A DNA stretch of 64,000 nt, taken from Hyperoodon ampullatus (lineage: Eukaryota; Chordata; Mammalia; Artiodactyla; Ziphiidae). The stretch is from contig OX457058.1 in NCBI GenBank assembly GCA_949752795.1, forward strand, positions 156,739,353 to 156,803,352. The letters run 5' to 3'. Made by a program: the position numbers and the translations under genes. Below are positions 13,553-24,342 of the stretch, piece after piece. Each line of letters starts with the position of its first letter. Within the stretch, counting starts at the first letter, position 1. A model generated the notes under the pieces. It did not search any database, was not told the origin of the DNA, and worked only from the letters and a program-made list of their open reading frames with translations.

Positions 13553-13940
13553 GGGGCTTCCCTGGTGGCTCAGTAGTTGGGAGTCCACCTGCCAATGCAG
13601 GGGACATGGGTTCGAGCCCTGGTCTGGGAGGATGCCACGTGCCACGGAGAGGCTGAGCCCGTGAGCCACAAGTACTGAACCTGTGCTCTAGAGCCCGTGA
13701 GCCACAAGTACTGAACCTGTGCTCTAGAGTCCGTGAGCCACAACTACTGAGCCTGCATGCCACAACTACTGAAGCCCTTGTGTCTGGAGCCTGTGCTGCG
13801 CAGCGAGAGGCCACCGCAGTGAGAGGCCCGTGCACTGCAGCGAGGAGTGGTTCCCTCTCGCCGCAGCTAGGGAGAGCCCGCGCCCAGCAAGGAAGACCCA
13901 ACACAGCCAATAAATAAATTTAATAAAAAAAAAAAAAAAG
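13553..13940 (+). mobile_element. CHR-type SINE with an internal 36-bp tandem duplication
   Basis: The head 'gggcttccctggtggctcag' and box B 'gggttcgagccctgg' are clear, and it ends in 'aataaataaatttaat' plus A-tail. A 36-bp unit in the tRNA-unrelated part is exactly duplicated (13655-13690 and 13691-13726), followed by a third, diverged version. It begins next to 'gtaaagcaag' (13542-13551), which recurs after its tail at 13941-13950, giving a target-site duplication. Confidence 0.93.
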
Positions 13941-13950
13941 GTAAAGCAAG

Positions 13951-14286
13951 GGACTTCCGTGGTGGCACAGTGGTTAAGGATCTGCTTGCCAATGCAGGGG
14001 ACACAGGTTTGAGCCCTGGTCCAGGAACGTCCCACGTGCCGTGGAGCAACTAAGCCCGTGCGCCACAACTACTGAGCCTGTGCTCTAGAGCCCGCGAGCC
14101 ACTACTACTGAACCCCACGCGCCTAGAGCCGGTGCTCCGCAACAAGAGAAGCCACTGCAATGAGAAGCCCACACACTGCAATGAAGAGCAGCCCCTGCTC
14201 TCCGCAACTAGAGAAAGCCCGCACACAGCAACAAACACCCAATGCAGCCAAAAATAAATAAATTAATTAATTAATTTTTTAAAAAA
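13951..14286 (+). mobile_element. CHR-type SINE, second of a tandem pair
   Basis: The head 'gggacttccgtggtggcaca' lies directly after the 'gtaaagcaag' that closes the first SINE. Body blocks 'caggtttgagccctggtcca' and 'gagcccgcgagccactacta' lead to a tail of 'aataaataaattaatt' type. After the tail a third 'caaagcaag' copy occurs (14288-14296). The two SINEs share orientation and target sequence but differ along their bodies, so they are separate insertions rather than a recent duplication. Confidence 0.92.
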
Positions 14287-14629
14287 GCAAAGCAAGATAT
14301 AAAAGATCCTATTTAGTAACATCTCTGTATATCTGCACTGAAAAAAATACTGGAAGGATGTATATGTTCAAATGTAAACAGTGATTGGTAGGATTACAGG
14401 TGATTTTGATTCCTTAGTGTCTCCTAACATTTGTGCAGTGAATATGTAGAGCTTAAAACTTTTAGTAAGTGTAGAAAAATGATGTAGCAAGCAAGAAGAC
14501 CAATCTGTATTATAGATAGACTTTCTTAAACATGATATGCCTTTGTGTGGTAGAAAAGATGGAAGACTCTTTCCTTCTTCTTCAGCTTAACATGGGATAT
14601 AATAAGCTCTTTCATCAATAAGTGAGTGT

Positions 14630-14790
14630 GGTATAGTGAAAAAAGTGTGGTTTGGTGTTACCAGACCTTGGTTTAAGTTCCAGCTTCACTTATTAACTAC
14701 CACATCCTGAACAAGTTGTTTAATGTATGTGAGCCTCAGTTTTCTCTTCAGAAAGTTGGGAATGGGGATATATGTGTTAAGTGGCCAGCA
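14630..14790 (+). mobile_element. MIR SINE relic
   Basis: Blocks 'gtatagtgaaaaaagtgtgg', 'ccagaccttggtttaagttc', 'cacttattaactacc' and 'gagcctcagttttctcttca' match the MIR consensus in order and orientation, about 150 bases in all. Confidence 0.75.
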
Positions 14791-15039
14791 CAGCACCTAC
14801 ATCAGAGGATTATCCCCCATAAGTGAGAAAGGAGAAAATATGGCTGACTTAGTAGTTGTGGAGTTGATGTATAATAGCTGATCGAGTATTAAAACACCCA
14901 TTTAAAATTTTGCAATTTCCCAAGTAAAAATAAACGTGAAAACTTAAAGAATTCTCCCTCTGAAATGTTAATTGCTAAGTATTTATGGGAAAGTGCATAC
15001 AGCAGAATGAGGCCTAAAGAGAGAATTTTGACAAGAATT

Positions 15040-15083
15040 ATGTGTGTGTGAGTGTGTGTGTGTGTGTGTGTGAAAGAGAGAGA
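15040..15083 (+). repeat. (TG)n microsatellite with GA tail
   Basis: About 16 TG units, interrupted once by 'gag', followed by a short GA run. It is likely length-polymorphic. Confidence 0.95.
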
Positions 15084-15860
15084 TTTCATCCCTCTGATTC
15101 TTTAGTCAAATCAAATAAAAATGAAGCTAGTTTGCCAGTTTACAGAATCACACTAAGCAAAGTTGAAAATTGCCAACCAGTGCTGATTCTCATGGTTTGA
15201 ACAAAGAGAACTTCAAGTAATTACTTGTTTAGTTTCAAATTACCTATATTCAATTCATAGCATTTCATTCTGCTTTGACATTGTATTTTCATAGTGTGTT
15301 TCATTGAGTTTAGGATGGGGGCAGGGGAAGAAAACACCTTAAAATACCTTGAATATACCTTAAAAGTAGCATGTTTCTAAAGTCCTTCAGTTAGTTTCAT
15401 TAGCATCTCTAGCTGTAAGCAGAAATAGTTGCACATCCCAAAACCCACAAATATTTGCCCAGGGTCCCCCCTATAATCTTTTGCCCAGAGAACTTTAGTC
15501 CAGGAGGCTGGTGTGGGAGAAGTAGCAGCGTTCACATAGTCAAATTAAAAATGAGGATTTAGATCAAAACAAAAGAAAACAGTTTTGTATGAAAGATTAG
15601 ATGGGCTATTTAAATTGCAATTAAAAAAATTAATTATATGTGCTGGGATGTGTATGTGTGTGTACTTGTGGGTAAGTGCACATACAAGAATAAACACACA
15701 GGAATCTGGGAAAGGATGCTTCATCATTCCCTTCAGATGACTGCTGGACAAAGAGTGGGAAGGATATATTCTTTCTATACCTTTTCCATATGGAAATGCA
15801 GCTTCCTCTTTCTGCTTTTTTTCTCTGTTATTCATATTTGGATTTGAAGAAAAGAAGTGT
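15084..15860. other. No gene seen; unassigned sequence
   Basis: I see no gene or recognisable transposon between the TG repeat and the polypyrimidine tract. Short alternating purine-pyrimidine runs ('tgtgtatgtgtgtgtac') occur near 15648. Confidence 0.55.
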
Positions 15861-16033
15861 CTTCCTCCCTCCCTCCCTCCCTCCCTCCCTTCCTCCCTTC
15901 CTTCCCTCCTTCCCTCCTTCCTTTCTTTCTTCCTCCCTCCCTCCCTCCCTCCCTCCCTTCCTTCCTTCCTTCCCTCCTTCCTTCCTCCCTCCCTCCCTCC
16001 CTCCCTCCCTTCCTTCCTTCCTTCCTTTTTTTT
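15861..16033. repeat. 170-bp (CCCT/CTTC)n polypyrimidine tract
   Basis: The plus strand is purely C and T for about 170 bases, in blocks of ccct and cttc tetramers ending in a run of T. The minus strand is correspondingly all purine. Long mirror-symmetric homopurine-homopyrimidine tracts can form intramolecular triplex (H-DNA) in vitro. Open frames here that encode Pro/Ser/Leu repeats (plus strand) or Lys/Glu/Gly/Arg repeats (minus strand) come from the tetramer and are not genes. Confidence 0.97.
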
Positions 16034-17258
16034 GGAATGAACTGTCAAAATTTTGGCTGTGATTAAAGAAAAGAAGTAAAGCAAACAGAACTAATATGAA
16101 ACCCAGAAGGGAAAATAGAATTGCCACATCTTCTTGTATAGAGTCAGCAGTCTTCTACCTTGAACTAAATAATTTTGTTCTAAGGAAGGGAAGATGGGAC
16201 TTATAGAGGTAGCACTATTATCAAGCCATCTGTTGTGCTCCTATTTTCTTGGAATTGATGGGAAATATACAAACTACATAAACCAAAACTGGCCCTCTAA
16301 AATGAGTGGCCCATACATTTGGTCCGTTTATCTCACAGAAACATGAAGAAGTATCTTCATTAAAGTTTCTATCTCTGGGCCTCATTTCCTCTTATCTCGA
16401 GTAGAAATGTTGTACTGTCCTAACATTTGCAATTGAGAGCATAGATAGATAAGAATTCAACCCTCCAGTCCCATTTACTGCAATTGTATTTAAATACATG
16501 GCTTAATTAGCTGTACTCAGCCTCCTTCCCCATCCTCTTTGAAGTGGTAAAGTCCCATTGCATCCGTTCAGCTAATTTTATGCTCTTAGCCTAATTTTTG
16601 AGTTTTATAGAAACCAAGGGTGCAAGTGCCGTATGTGATCTCTAAGTCCAGATACTTGACTCAAAGGAGCATTTTGTTCAATGGAGGACACAAAGTTAGT
16701 CATTTTGGATTTGAGCTTCAGTTAAAGCATTCAACCGTCTATCACCAAATGCACCTTGCAAAATTAATTTGCCAGTATAAGGAAGGAAAGATAGGACATT
16801 GAGATATATACACGTTAGTAACAAAACAACATTACATGTCACAACACCCAGGTAGGGAAAGAGTGAGAAGGAGTAGTAGCGTGAGATTTTTTAGAGTATG
16901 CTAATTTTATAAAGTTTGCTTATGGGAAAAACCAAATATTGATGACATTTTGCAGGAAATGCTACACTGAGGTTTAACAAACACCAATAAGGTCAGAGAA
17001 AAAGTAGTATGAGTGCAGAATTAAGAAAATGATAGGGCTGAGTATATCTAAGGTGTGATCTTTAATATGGTCAATAAAACCACCAAAGATGTTTCACGCT
17101 AGCTGTGAGATGGGTTCAGATCATGATATCCAGTCTTAATACAAGTTTTGAGCATGAGTTACTAGATATATTCATATCCTATAATATTTTGTACTTAGTG
17201 GGCCCCTGTTGAGTCTCTGTTGGCTTGAGATATGATCTGCTGAGAGGAAAGCAACAGA
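16034..17258. other. No gene seen; unassigned sequence
   Basis: No open frame of note, RNA gene or clear repeat was found. The sequence has normal complexity and is AT-rich. Confidence 0.55.
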
Positions 17259-17271
17259 AGTTACTAAGGTA

Positions 17272-17618
17272 GGGACTTCCCTGGTGGTCCAGTGGTAAAG
17301 AATCCACCTTACAATGCAGGGGACGAGGGTTCGATCCCTGGTCAGGGAACTAAGATCCCACATGCCGCAGGGCAACTAAGCCTGTGCACCACAACCACTG
17401 AGCTTGCGTGCCTCAACTAGAGCCCACATGTCACAAACTACAGAGCCATGTGTTCTGGAGCCTGCACGCCACAACTAGAGAGAGAAAAACCTGCATGCCA
17501 CAACTAGAGAGAAGCCCGCACACCGCAACAAAGAGCCCGCGGGCCACAACGAGGATCCCGTGTGCCATAACTAAGACCCGATGCAGCCAAAAATAAATAA
17601 ATAAATCTTTAAAAAAAA
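17272..17618 (+). mobile_element. CHR-type SINE, long form, with target-site duplication
   Basis: The head 'gggacttccctggtggtcca', box B 'gggttcgatccctggtca', and the long body of repeated 'gccacaactagag' motifs end in 'aataaataaataaatc' and an A-tail. The 13-bp direct repeat agttactaaggta flanks it at 17259-17271 and 17619-17631, confirming the exact insertion site. Confidence 0.96.
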
Positions 17619-17631
17619 AGTTACTAAGGTA

Positions 17632-18844
17632 TCAGACAAGTAATATGTGATCTAAAACTTGAGAGTACTTTGATCAAGTGGGGCGGAAATTGTGCTCATC
17701 AGTTTATCCCTGTGTTGCTCTACATTCCTTGGCCTCCACTGATGTAAGATTTGAAGCAAATGGAGTATGATCAGGAATGAAGTGTGTCACTTCTAAGCTG
17801 TAATTTAGAGTCATCTCCTTCCTTCCTCTATCCCTCTCTTTCCCTGCCACCTCTTGGTTGAGCTTTAGTGACCTAGTGTCCTAAAGAGTCTTGCATTAAG
17901 GTAGAGGCAGGTCACCAACCCACGTTAGCATTTACATGAGCAATAAATAAACATGCGTGTGCATGTGTGTTTATGAGTGTGCATAAGTGTTAAGCTACAG
18001 ATATTTAATTGGTTCCTGCACCATAGATAGCCTATCCTGACTCTTGCAACAAGTTAGAATTATTTTTATATTGAAATTTGATCATGTAACTAGACCATTA
18101 ATTAAAATATTTAGAAACTGTAAGTTATAAAATAGCTGTGCTAGTCTCAGAGGAAAATGAAAATTATTGAAGTTCTTCTGTTTCTTGTGGCCTGAACCTT
18201 CTTGAAAGCCTCTAAAACCAGACTTCCCAGCCAGTACACATCAGCACACAACACAGTGTGCTGAGATATCAGTCCCCTCAGCCTACAGTGGCTTGCTGAG
18301 CTAGCAGGCCAGAACATTTAGACAAAGCATCACCAGCATGAGCAAGCTTGCTTGCTTACTCCAGGGTGCTGTGTGAATATTACCACTTTCTGTATGTGAC
18401 ATGATGTGAAAAAGGTAGAGAAGCACCATGGGTCTGGGTATCCAGGTGCACCCATGTGACTACCCCTATACTCCAGGTCTTCTTTCCTTAGACCCATTTC
18501 TCCACTCTCACCTAAGTCCTCTCCCAAGCGTGTTATTTTCAAAAAAATTTGAGAAGTTATTGTTGTAACAATTGACATGCTTAACAAATAAATATTGGTT
18601 GCATTAATAAATAAACATACATTTGAAGCGCTTCTGTATACCTCCATATGTCCTCTTTTGGGGACTGTATCTATTCATAGGGGGAGAGTTTCCTGGCAAC
18701 CATCAAAATTTTCCTAGTTAGGAACCTTCATTTCTACTCCTGAATTTTTATCATGAAAAAAGAAAACCTGAAACTGAAACCCACAGAAGCATGGGGTGTC
18801 TCTGTTAGGTTAGCCCAATCTTTGTTCATCACAATAAACTAGAT
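17632..18844. other. No gene seen; unassigned sequence
   Basis: A short TG-rich patch lies near 17955-17990. No gene, RNA gene or confidently named repeat was recognised. Confidence 0.5.
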
Positions 18845-19110
18845 TATGATAACCCCTTATATTTATCAAGTGTTTACTCTATGCCATTCCAGACTCTATA
18901 TGTTTTACATATATTAGCTTATTTATTTCTCATAGAACCCTAATGAGCAAGATGTTGTTCTCAATCCCTGTTTTACAGATAAAGAAACTGAGAAACAGAA
19001 CTCATGAAGCTTGCTCATGATTGCATAGCACTACCTAGGCAGTGGCAGAGCTCATATTAAAATCAAGGAGTCCAACTCCAACCTCTGAAAGAGGATGCTG
19101 TGCTGCCTCC
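18845..19110 (-). mobile_element. MIR SINE relic
   Basis: The plus strand reads as the antisense MIR: 'atcaagtgtttactctatgc', 'tattagcttatttatttctc', 'tgttttacagataaagaaac', 'gcagtggcagagct'. It is one of the best preserved MIR copies in the window. Confidence 0.85.
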
Positions 19111-20237
19111 TCTTAACAGACTGATGGTGAAATTCCCAGCTTGAGAGTTTTGTTTCATTCGGTGCAAATTGTCATTCTCTATCCTAGTGCCCAAAGTCAC
19201 TTCCAAAGGAAACAGCTCTGACTACCAACAGTTATTCAGAAGAAGTGTGATTTTGAGTTTTAAGAGTTCACCTTAGTTCAGCTCAGATCTCCTGTTTGAT
19301 AGTGAAAGTTATGCTGTTATGCACTGAAATAGATAATCTACTGTGTCACCACCTCTGTGACAGGTGATTCCATGTTCATATAAGAGCATTTTGGCATCTG
19401 AAGAAACAGTAAATATCCGCCCAACACATCAAGTGTTCCATCCAAAAAAACTTGGCCTATCGGTCATCTTTGGAAAGGTTCAAACCCTGCAAACTTCCTC
19501 ACCCCCACCCACTCATTTGTTGCACACCAATAATAATTACGATTGCTAATATTTAAATGAGGTGTCCAGTTCTATGAATAATAATGACCACATGTTAAAA
19601 GTGGCAAAAGAGTGGATAGAGTCTGTTCTAATTAACCAGAACTCGGGAGACAACTCTAGTAAAAATTCTCAGCTTACTTAATGCTTCATAGTAATTAATA
19701 GTAATTGATAACAACTTGTAGCAACTAAGATCTAATACATGTACTTAATTTGCAAGTGTCCTCCTTACCTTGAATACATTTCTTTATCTAATATAAAAGT
19801 CTGGGATTGGGGACTCGGGTTCTTCTTCTCATCCTTTTCTCTCTTCTACTGAGAAAATTATTAAGGATCTTACAACATGCCATGTTGTTGCTGGAAGAGA
19901 GCTTATGGATCATTCTAAGAGAAGCACGAGGTGTCTTCGAGATCATTTGCATCATACTATAGATGAAAGCTTTGAAGCTTAGAGAAGTCCAGTGACTTAT
20001 TCAAGTCACCTTTCAAGCCATCAGCATGAATGTTGATTGGCATACCTGGGTCAGCTACTCAATTTGTGAACAGGGCTGGGACATGATCTAGGACAGAACA
20101 TGGTGCTTTTGTATTAAAAAAAAAAAATTACCTTTGGCTGCTTTGTTATAAGAGGCCTGAGGTGCAAGGACTCTAAGATTGGTAATCATGCCAAATTAAT
20201 AAATTAAAAGGGGTTTTATGTCTGAAAAGCCCAACAC
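19111..20237. other. No gene seen; unassigned sequence
   Basis: No gene or clear transposon. Repeated 'agtaatt'-like AT-rich words lie near 19690-19720. Confidence 0.5.
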
Positions 20238-20301
20238 TTTATTTGTTTTACAGGTACAGTGTCTCCTCTATACCAGACACTGTACCTGTAGAACAAATAA
20301 A
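20238..20301 (+). other. 64-nt near-perfect hairpin (26-bp stem, 12-nt loop)
   Basis: Bases 20238-20263 and 20276-20301 are reverse complements along all 26 positions except one. At that position the plus-strand transcript would form a G:U wobble, while the minus-strand transcript would have an A:C mismatch. The loop is 20264-20275. The right arm ('gacactgtacctgtag' then 'aacaaataaa') loosely recalls an L2 3' end, so the hairpin may come from two inverted L2-like fragments, an origin known for several mammalian microRNAs. The shape suits a small-RNA precursor, but expression is unknown and it may be an inert inverted repeat. Confidence 0.6.
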
Positions 20302-20839
20302 TGAATATTCAAACCTAGCTGCTCTTATCTCTGTTTGACCTCTTTGAATGACACAGAGCTCAGAACTTTGCGTGGCTTTTTATGTTAGCTCTGTAAAATG
20401 AAACTCTCCTAGGGGAACCTCTGCAAATTCTATTCAGAGTTCAAAAACACAGATTTATGGGAGAGCCCCAAATCAATCAAAAACATGGCAGTGTTTTAAA
20501 AGAACACACACACACAGAAGGAAAGAGAAAACTATGAAAAGACCCTGCCTGCCAAGAGAGGCTTGTTAGCAGTTGAAAACGCCAAGATACGAGTATATAA
20601 TGGAAATGTGACAATGATCATTTGGGCAAAAACACAATTTGCATGAGAATGAATTAGGAAATGTCCCGGAACATGAGAAAGATGAAAAATCTGGGATCCT
20701 GCAGGGCATGTTCACGTGATTGAATATAAACCACACCATGAATCTTCCTGTGGTCAGACACCCTGGAAGAAGCATGGATCCCTTTCTAGACGTTGATATT
20801 AGAGATGCACTAAGACAGGTAATCTTACATTTAAAGGAA

Positions 20840-20841
<2 letters not shown>

Positions 20842-20901
<60 letters not shown>
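20842..20901. repeat. (AT)30 microsatellite
   Basis: About 60 bases of uninterrupted alternating A and T. Such runs are self-complementary, extrude cruciforms easily and are prone to length change and to assembly error. The Tyr-Ile repeat in an open frame here comes from this run. Confidence 0.97.
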
Positions 20902-20903
<2 letters not shown>

Positions 20904-21479
20904 CTATGTAAACTGTTCAAACTATCTCCTAGCGCTATTTTTGAGGTCTAGTTTATTCCTTTATTCCGCAATCTGAAATTCATTAAAAGGAAGAATGCCC
21001 CTTAAATTGTACTCTGCTATACCCTGGAGGAACACCTGAAAAAGTTAATAATAAACCCTTGAGATTAGGCAAGTGGAGAGGAAAGAATTATGAAATAAAA
21101 CAAAGCAAAGAAATCATGTAAACAAATTAATTGCCTGGAAGTGAAAAGCATGTTCGTAATTTTGCCCTTGTCGAAGGAAAACTGGAGTTCTTTATGCTCA
21201 CTGACTGATTTAAAAGCGCCTTCCCGCACAGCATCACCGAGAGAGGGGGTGTATTGCAGTGCAAAGCGTGGATAGGTTGCAGCGTCAATTAAAATAGAAA
21301 TTCATTATTGAAACCTCCAGAGTAAAAGGTTGAGGCTTTATGCTTTGAGGATGGAGAGAAGCTTTTCTTCTTCTATTTTCAGTTTTTTCTTTTTTTTTTC
21401 TCTTCCAGATTGATTTTGGGGACTTTTATTTAGGATTTCCAGTAGTAGCTATTATACCTTTTGGTTACAAATTGTGCTA
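20902..21479. other. Unassigned sequence, possibly with conserved noncoding DNA
   Basis: No transposon signature is visible. From about 21117 to 21310 the sequence carries forkhead-like and homeodomain-like words close together ('gtaaacaaattaattgcc', 'gtcaattaaaat') amid normal complexity. This is the look of a conserved noncoding element, but conservation cannot be judged from one genome. Confidence 0.3.
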
Positions 21480-21690
21480 TCACCTGTCACACATTAAGCA
21501 CACTCTATGTAACAGGCACTTTATGTATTTTATCATCTTTAATCCTCAGAGCAATTGTGTAGTGAAAGGTATCAGTATCACTTGAGAAAACTGAAGTTCA
21601 CAGAGGTAGAACTGAACACCTTTGAGTGGTGACACCGAGGGTTTAAGACCAGGTCTGCCTGACTTAGAAGCTTCTGATCTTTCCAGGACG
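21480..21690 (-). mobile_element. MIR SINE relic
   Basis: The plus strand has antisense MIR blocks: 'taacaggcactttatgtatt', 'aatcctcagagcaattgtgt', 'cttgagaaaactgaagttca', then 'taagaccaggtctgcctgac'. Confidence 0.75.
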
Positions 21691-22104
21691 CCATAGAGAC
21701 TTCTAAGGCATGTCCTGTATGCTGAGTTAGAGATGCATGTCGTATGCTTCCAGAATGGGCATTACACATTCAGTTGCATGTTGGTGCTCTCAGGATCCCA
21801 TTGGGGTTACATATGCAAGGGGATATGTGCAACACAGCCACCCACTGAACACAGTGACCCTTGAGCTCTGCAAAGAAGCAGAAGCTCAACTAGTTTGGCT
21901 GACATGTGCTTTATGAGAAGGTTATATGTTTTAATTTTGTGACAGTTACTATTCTAATGAATATAAACAGTCTGCCCAGGCTTCTGGCAATATCTTGTGT
22001 TTTCCTGGTATAGACCATATACCCTTATTTGGGTAAAAGAGGTTTATAAAAAGGATTATTGTCAAGGGTGAAGAAACAAGAAGCAATGTTCTGAACAAAA
22101 GAAA

Positions 22105-22470
22105 TTGTTTATCCATTCATTCATTCAACTCACGTTTATTATGTGCTGAGCACTGTGCCTGTAAATCTTAAAGAGATAAACGTCATGGACCCTACCCTAA
22201 AGGTGTCACAGCCTAGGTAGGTTGACAAACAGGTAAATCAGGATTACAGTAGAGCCAGAACAGAGGAAAGCACAGGCTCTTATGGAAACACAAAAGAGGT
22301 CATGTAAATCAGATTGGAAGAGGAGGTCCACCAAGACTTGTCAGGAGAGACGATGTTTGGATGGGAGTTTTGCAGACAAACAGGAGTTAAGAGGACAAGC
22401 AGGGGAAAGGACGTTAGATGCCAAGTGATTAGCATGGGCGGAACGAGTGGTTCTGCGTAGCTGGGAAAGG
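22105..22470 (-). mobile_element. L2 LINE 3' end, left fragment
   Basis: 'cattcattcattcaactcac', 'tgtgctgagcactgtgcctg' and 'ccctaccctaaaggtgtcac' are the antisense L2 tail and nearby 3' sequence. The body continues toward 22470, where an LTR-like element interrupts it. It resumes at about 22900. Confidence 0.6.
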
Positions 22471-22899
22471 GGTCTGTTGGTTTCCTAAGGCTGACGTAAC
22501 AAATTACCACAAACTCAGTAGCTTGATACAAAGAAATTAATTTTCTCACAGTTCTGGAGGTCATCTATCTGAAATCCAGGCGTCCGCAAGTTGGTTCCTC
22601 CCGGAGATTCTGAGAGAACGCGTTCTATGCTTCTCTCCTAGGTTTTGGTGGTTAGTAGACACATGTCTCCAGTCTCTGCCTCCTCTTCACTTCACCCTCT
22701 CCTCTTGTTTCTCCTTTTCTCCCTGTGTCTTCTTCGCTTCTTATAAGGACACTTGTCCCTGGATTAGGACCCACCTAGAGAATCCAGATGATGTCATCTC
22801 AAGATCCTTAATTACCTCCTCAAAGACCCTTTTTCCAAATAAGGTCATGTTCTAGGTGGGCACACCTTTTTGGGGAACCACCCTTCAACCCACTACAAA
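22471..22899 (-). mobile_element. MLT1-like (MaLR) solo LTR, antisense
   Basis: Antisense MaLR LTR landmarks occur in order: 'ttggtttcctaaggctgacg', 'taacaaattaccacaaactc', 'tctcacagttctggaggtca', 'cttcttataaggacacttgt', 'tttccaaataaggtcatg'. In sense it would run from near 22899 down to 22471. There is no internal sequence, so it is a solo LTR. These elements are old, non-autonomous and found across mammals. Confidence 0.75.
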
Positions 22900-23065
22900 T
22901 GATAAAGATAAATTAGTGACCTGATGACGTAGGAAAGAAGCATGGCCAGGTCCTATAGGCCCTCGTGTACCTGCAAAGGTATGTGGGCTTTATCTTGAAA
23001 GAAATAGGAAGTCATTGGAATTTTAATAGTGGAACTGGCAGCTCTGGAAAATATAATCCTTAATT
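22900..23065 (-). mobile_element. L2 LINE, right fragment
   Basis: 'tagtgacctgatgacgtagg', 'caggtcctataggccctcgt' and 'ggctttatcttgaaagaaat' continue the antisense L2 (cf. the 'gggccttgtaggccat..ggattttattctaagtgcaatggga' consensus). It is separated from the left fragment by the LTR. Confidence 0.6.
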
Positions 23066-23330
23066 ATACTTATATTGTTAATGCCTCCAGCCAAAGACCA
23101 TCAGGAACCCTCCTGTGGTTAATTGTGTTGTGTTTAGTACTGGTTGCAGAGAACACACTGTGAAGAGCCATAGTGTCTCAGCTGTACGGCATTGGGAAGA
23201 ACCTATTATAAGATATGAACTTTGGTTGGGTGATTTGGAGGAGAGTCTAAGGAAGCCTGGTTTACTCTAGATGGAATGCTATGAGAAAGCAGGGGCAATT
23301 CTGAGGGACTCCCTCAATAAATCTTATCCA

Positions 23331-23440
23331 GGGTCTTCCCTGGCAGTCCAGTGGTTAAGAGTCTGCACTTCCAGTTAGGGAACTAGTATCCTACAGGCTG
23401 TGTGGCACAGCCAAAACAATGAAAAAAAAAGAAAAAAAAA
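23331..23440 (+). mobile_element. Short CHR-type SINE
   Basis: 'gtcttccctggcagtccagt' through 'gttagggaactagtatccta' and 'gtgtggcacagcc', then an A-rich tail with single interruptions. The middle is shortened compared with other copies. An (AATC)n patch follows, and 'aatcttatc' occurs on both sides (23319-23328 and 23471-23479), suggesting a target-site duplication altered by tetramer expansion. Confidence 0.85.
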
Positions 23441-23499
23441 GTACTATTTAAATCAATCAATCAATCAATCAATCTTATCTGTAGGGGAAACAGACTAGA

Positions 23500-24268
23500 C
23501 TAGTATAATTGCTTTACAATGTTGTGTTAGTTTCTGCTGTACAGGGAAGTGAATCAGCTATATGTATACATATATCCCCTCCCTCTTGGACCTCCCACCA
23601 CCCCCCATCCCTCCTCCTCCCCTCCCATCCATCCCCATCACAGAGCACCAAAATTAGCTCCCTGTGCTATACAGAGGGTTCCCACTAGCTCTCTGTTTTG
23701 CACATGGTAGTGTATTTATGTCAAACCTAATCTCCCAGTTCATCCCACCCTCCCCTTCCCCCTTTGTGTCCACATGTCCCTTCTCTACATCTGCATTTCT
23801 TTTGTTTGTTTGTTTGTTTTTTGGTTTTTTTAAACATCTTTATTGGAGTATAATTGCTTTACAATGTTGTGTTAGTTTTGCTGTATAACAAAATGCATCA
23901 GCTATATGTATACATGTATCCTCATATCCCCTCCCTCTCGCATCCCCCTCCCACCCTCCCTATCCCACCCCTCTAGGTGGTCACAAAGCACCAAGCTGAT
24001 CTCCCCGTGCTATGTGGCTGCTTCCCACTAGCTATTGGTTTTAAATTTGGTAGTGTATATATGTCCATGCCACTCTCTCACTTCACTGCAGATAGGTTCA
24101 TCTGTACCATTTTTCTAGATTCTACATATATGTGTTAATATATGATATTTGTTTTTCTAACTTACTTCACTCTGTATGACAGACTCTAGGTCCATCCACA
24201 TCTCTACAAATGACCCAATTTCATTCCTTTTTATGGCTCAGTAATATTCCATTATGTATGTGTGTATA

Positions 24269-24342
<74 letters not shown>

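Larger units (their letters stand above)
13060..14500 (+). mobile_element. Old LINE-1 (L1M-like) 3' end, split by two SINEs
   Basis: The left part (13060-13550) contains sense L1 ORF2 end and 3' UTR blocks such as 'ggggtatttatccaaaagaa' and 'catgaacattcttaattt'. The right part (14287-14500) continues with 'actggaaggatgtatatgtt' and 'aaacagtgattggtaggatt', typical of L1M 3' UTRs. The element was continuous before two CHR SINEs landed in it. Protein coding capacity is lost. Confidence 0.6.

Noticed and set aside
13521..14238. Minus-strand open frames up to 129 codons
   Set aside because: They read the antisense of two GC-rich CHR SINEs, including the 36-bp duplication (hence the repeated peptide). 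No gene features.
15545..16127. Open frames of 90-180 codons on both strands with Lys/Glu/Gly/Arg or Pro/Ser repeats
   Set aside because: Translation of the polypurine/polypyrimidine tetramer repeat; all frames are open because a tetramer without stop codons repeats.
23450..23475. (AATC)n as possible CRISPR-like or phage repeat
   Set aside because: A simple tetramer microsatellite at a SINE tail; no spacers, and the window is clearly mammalian.
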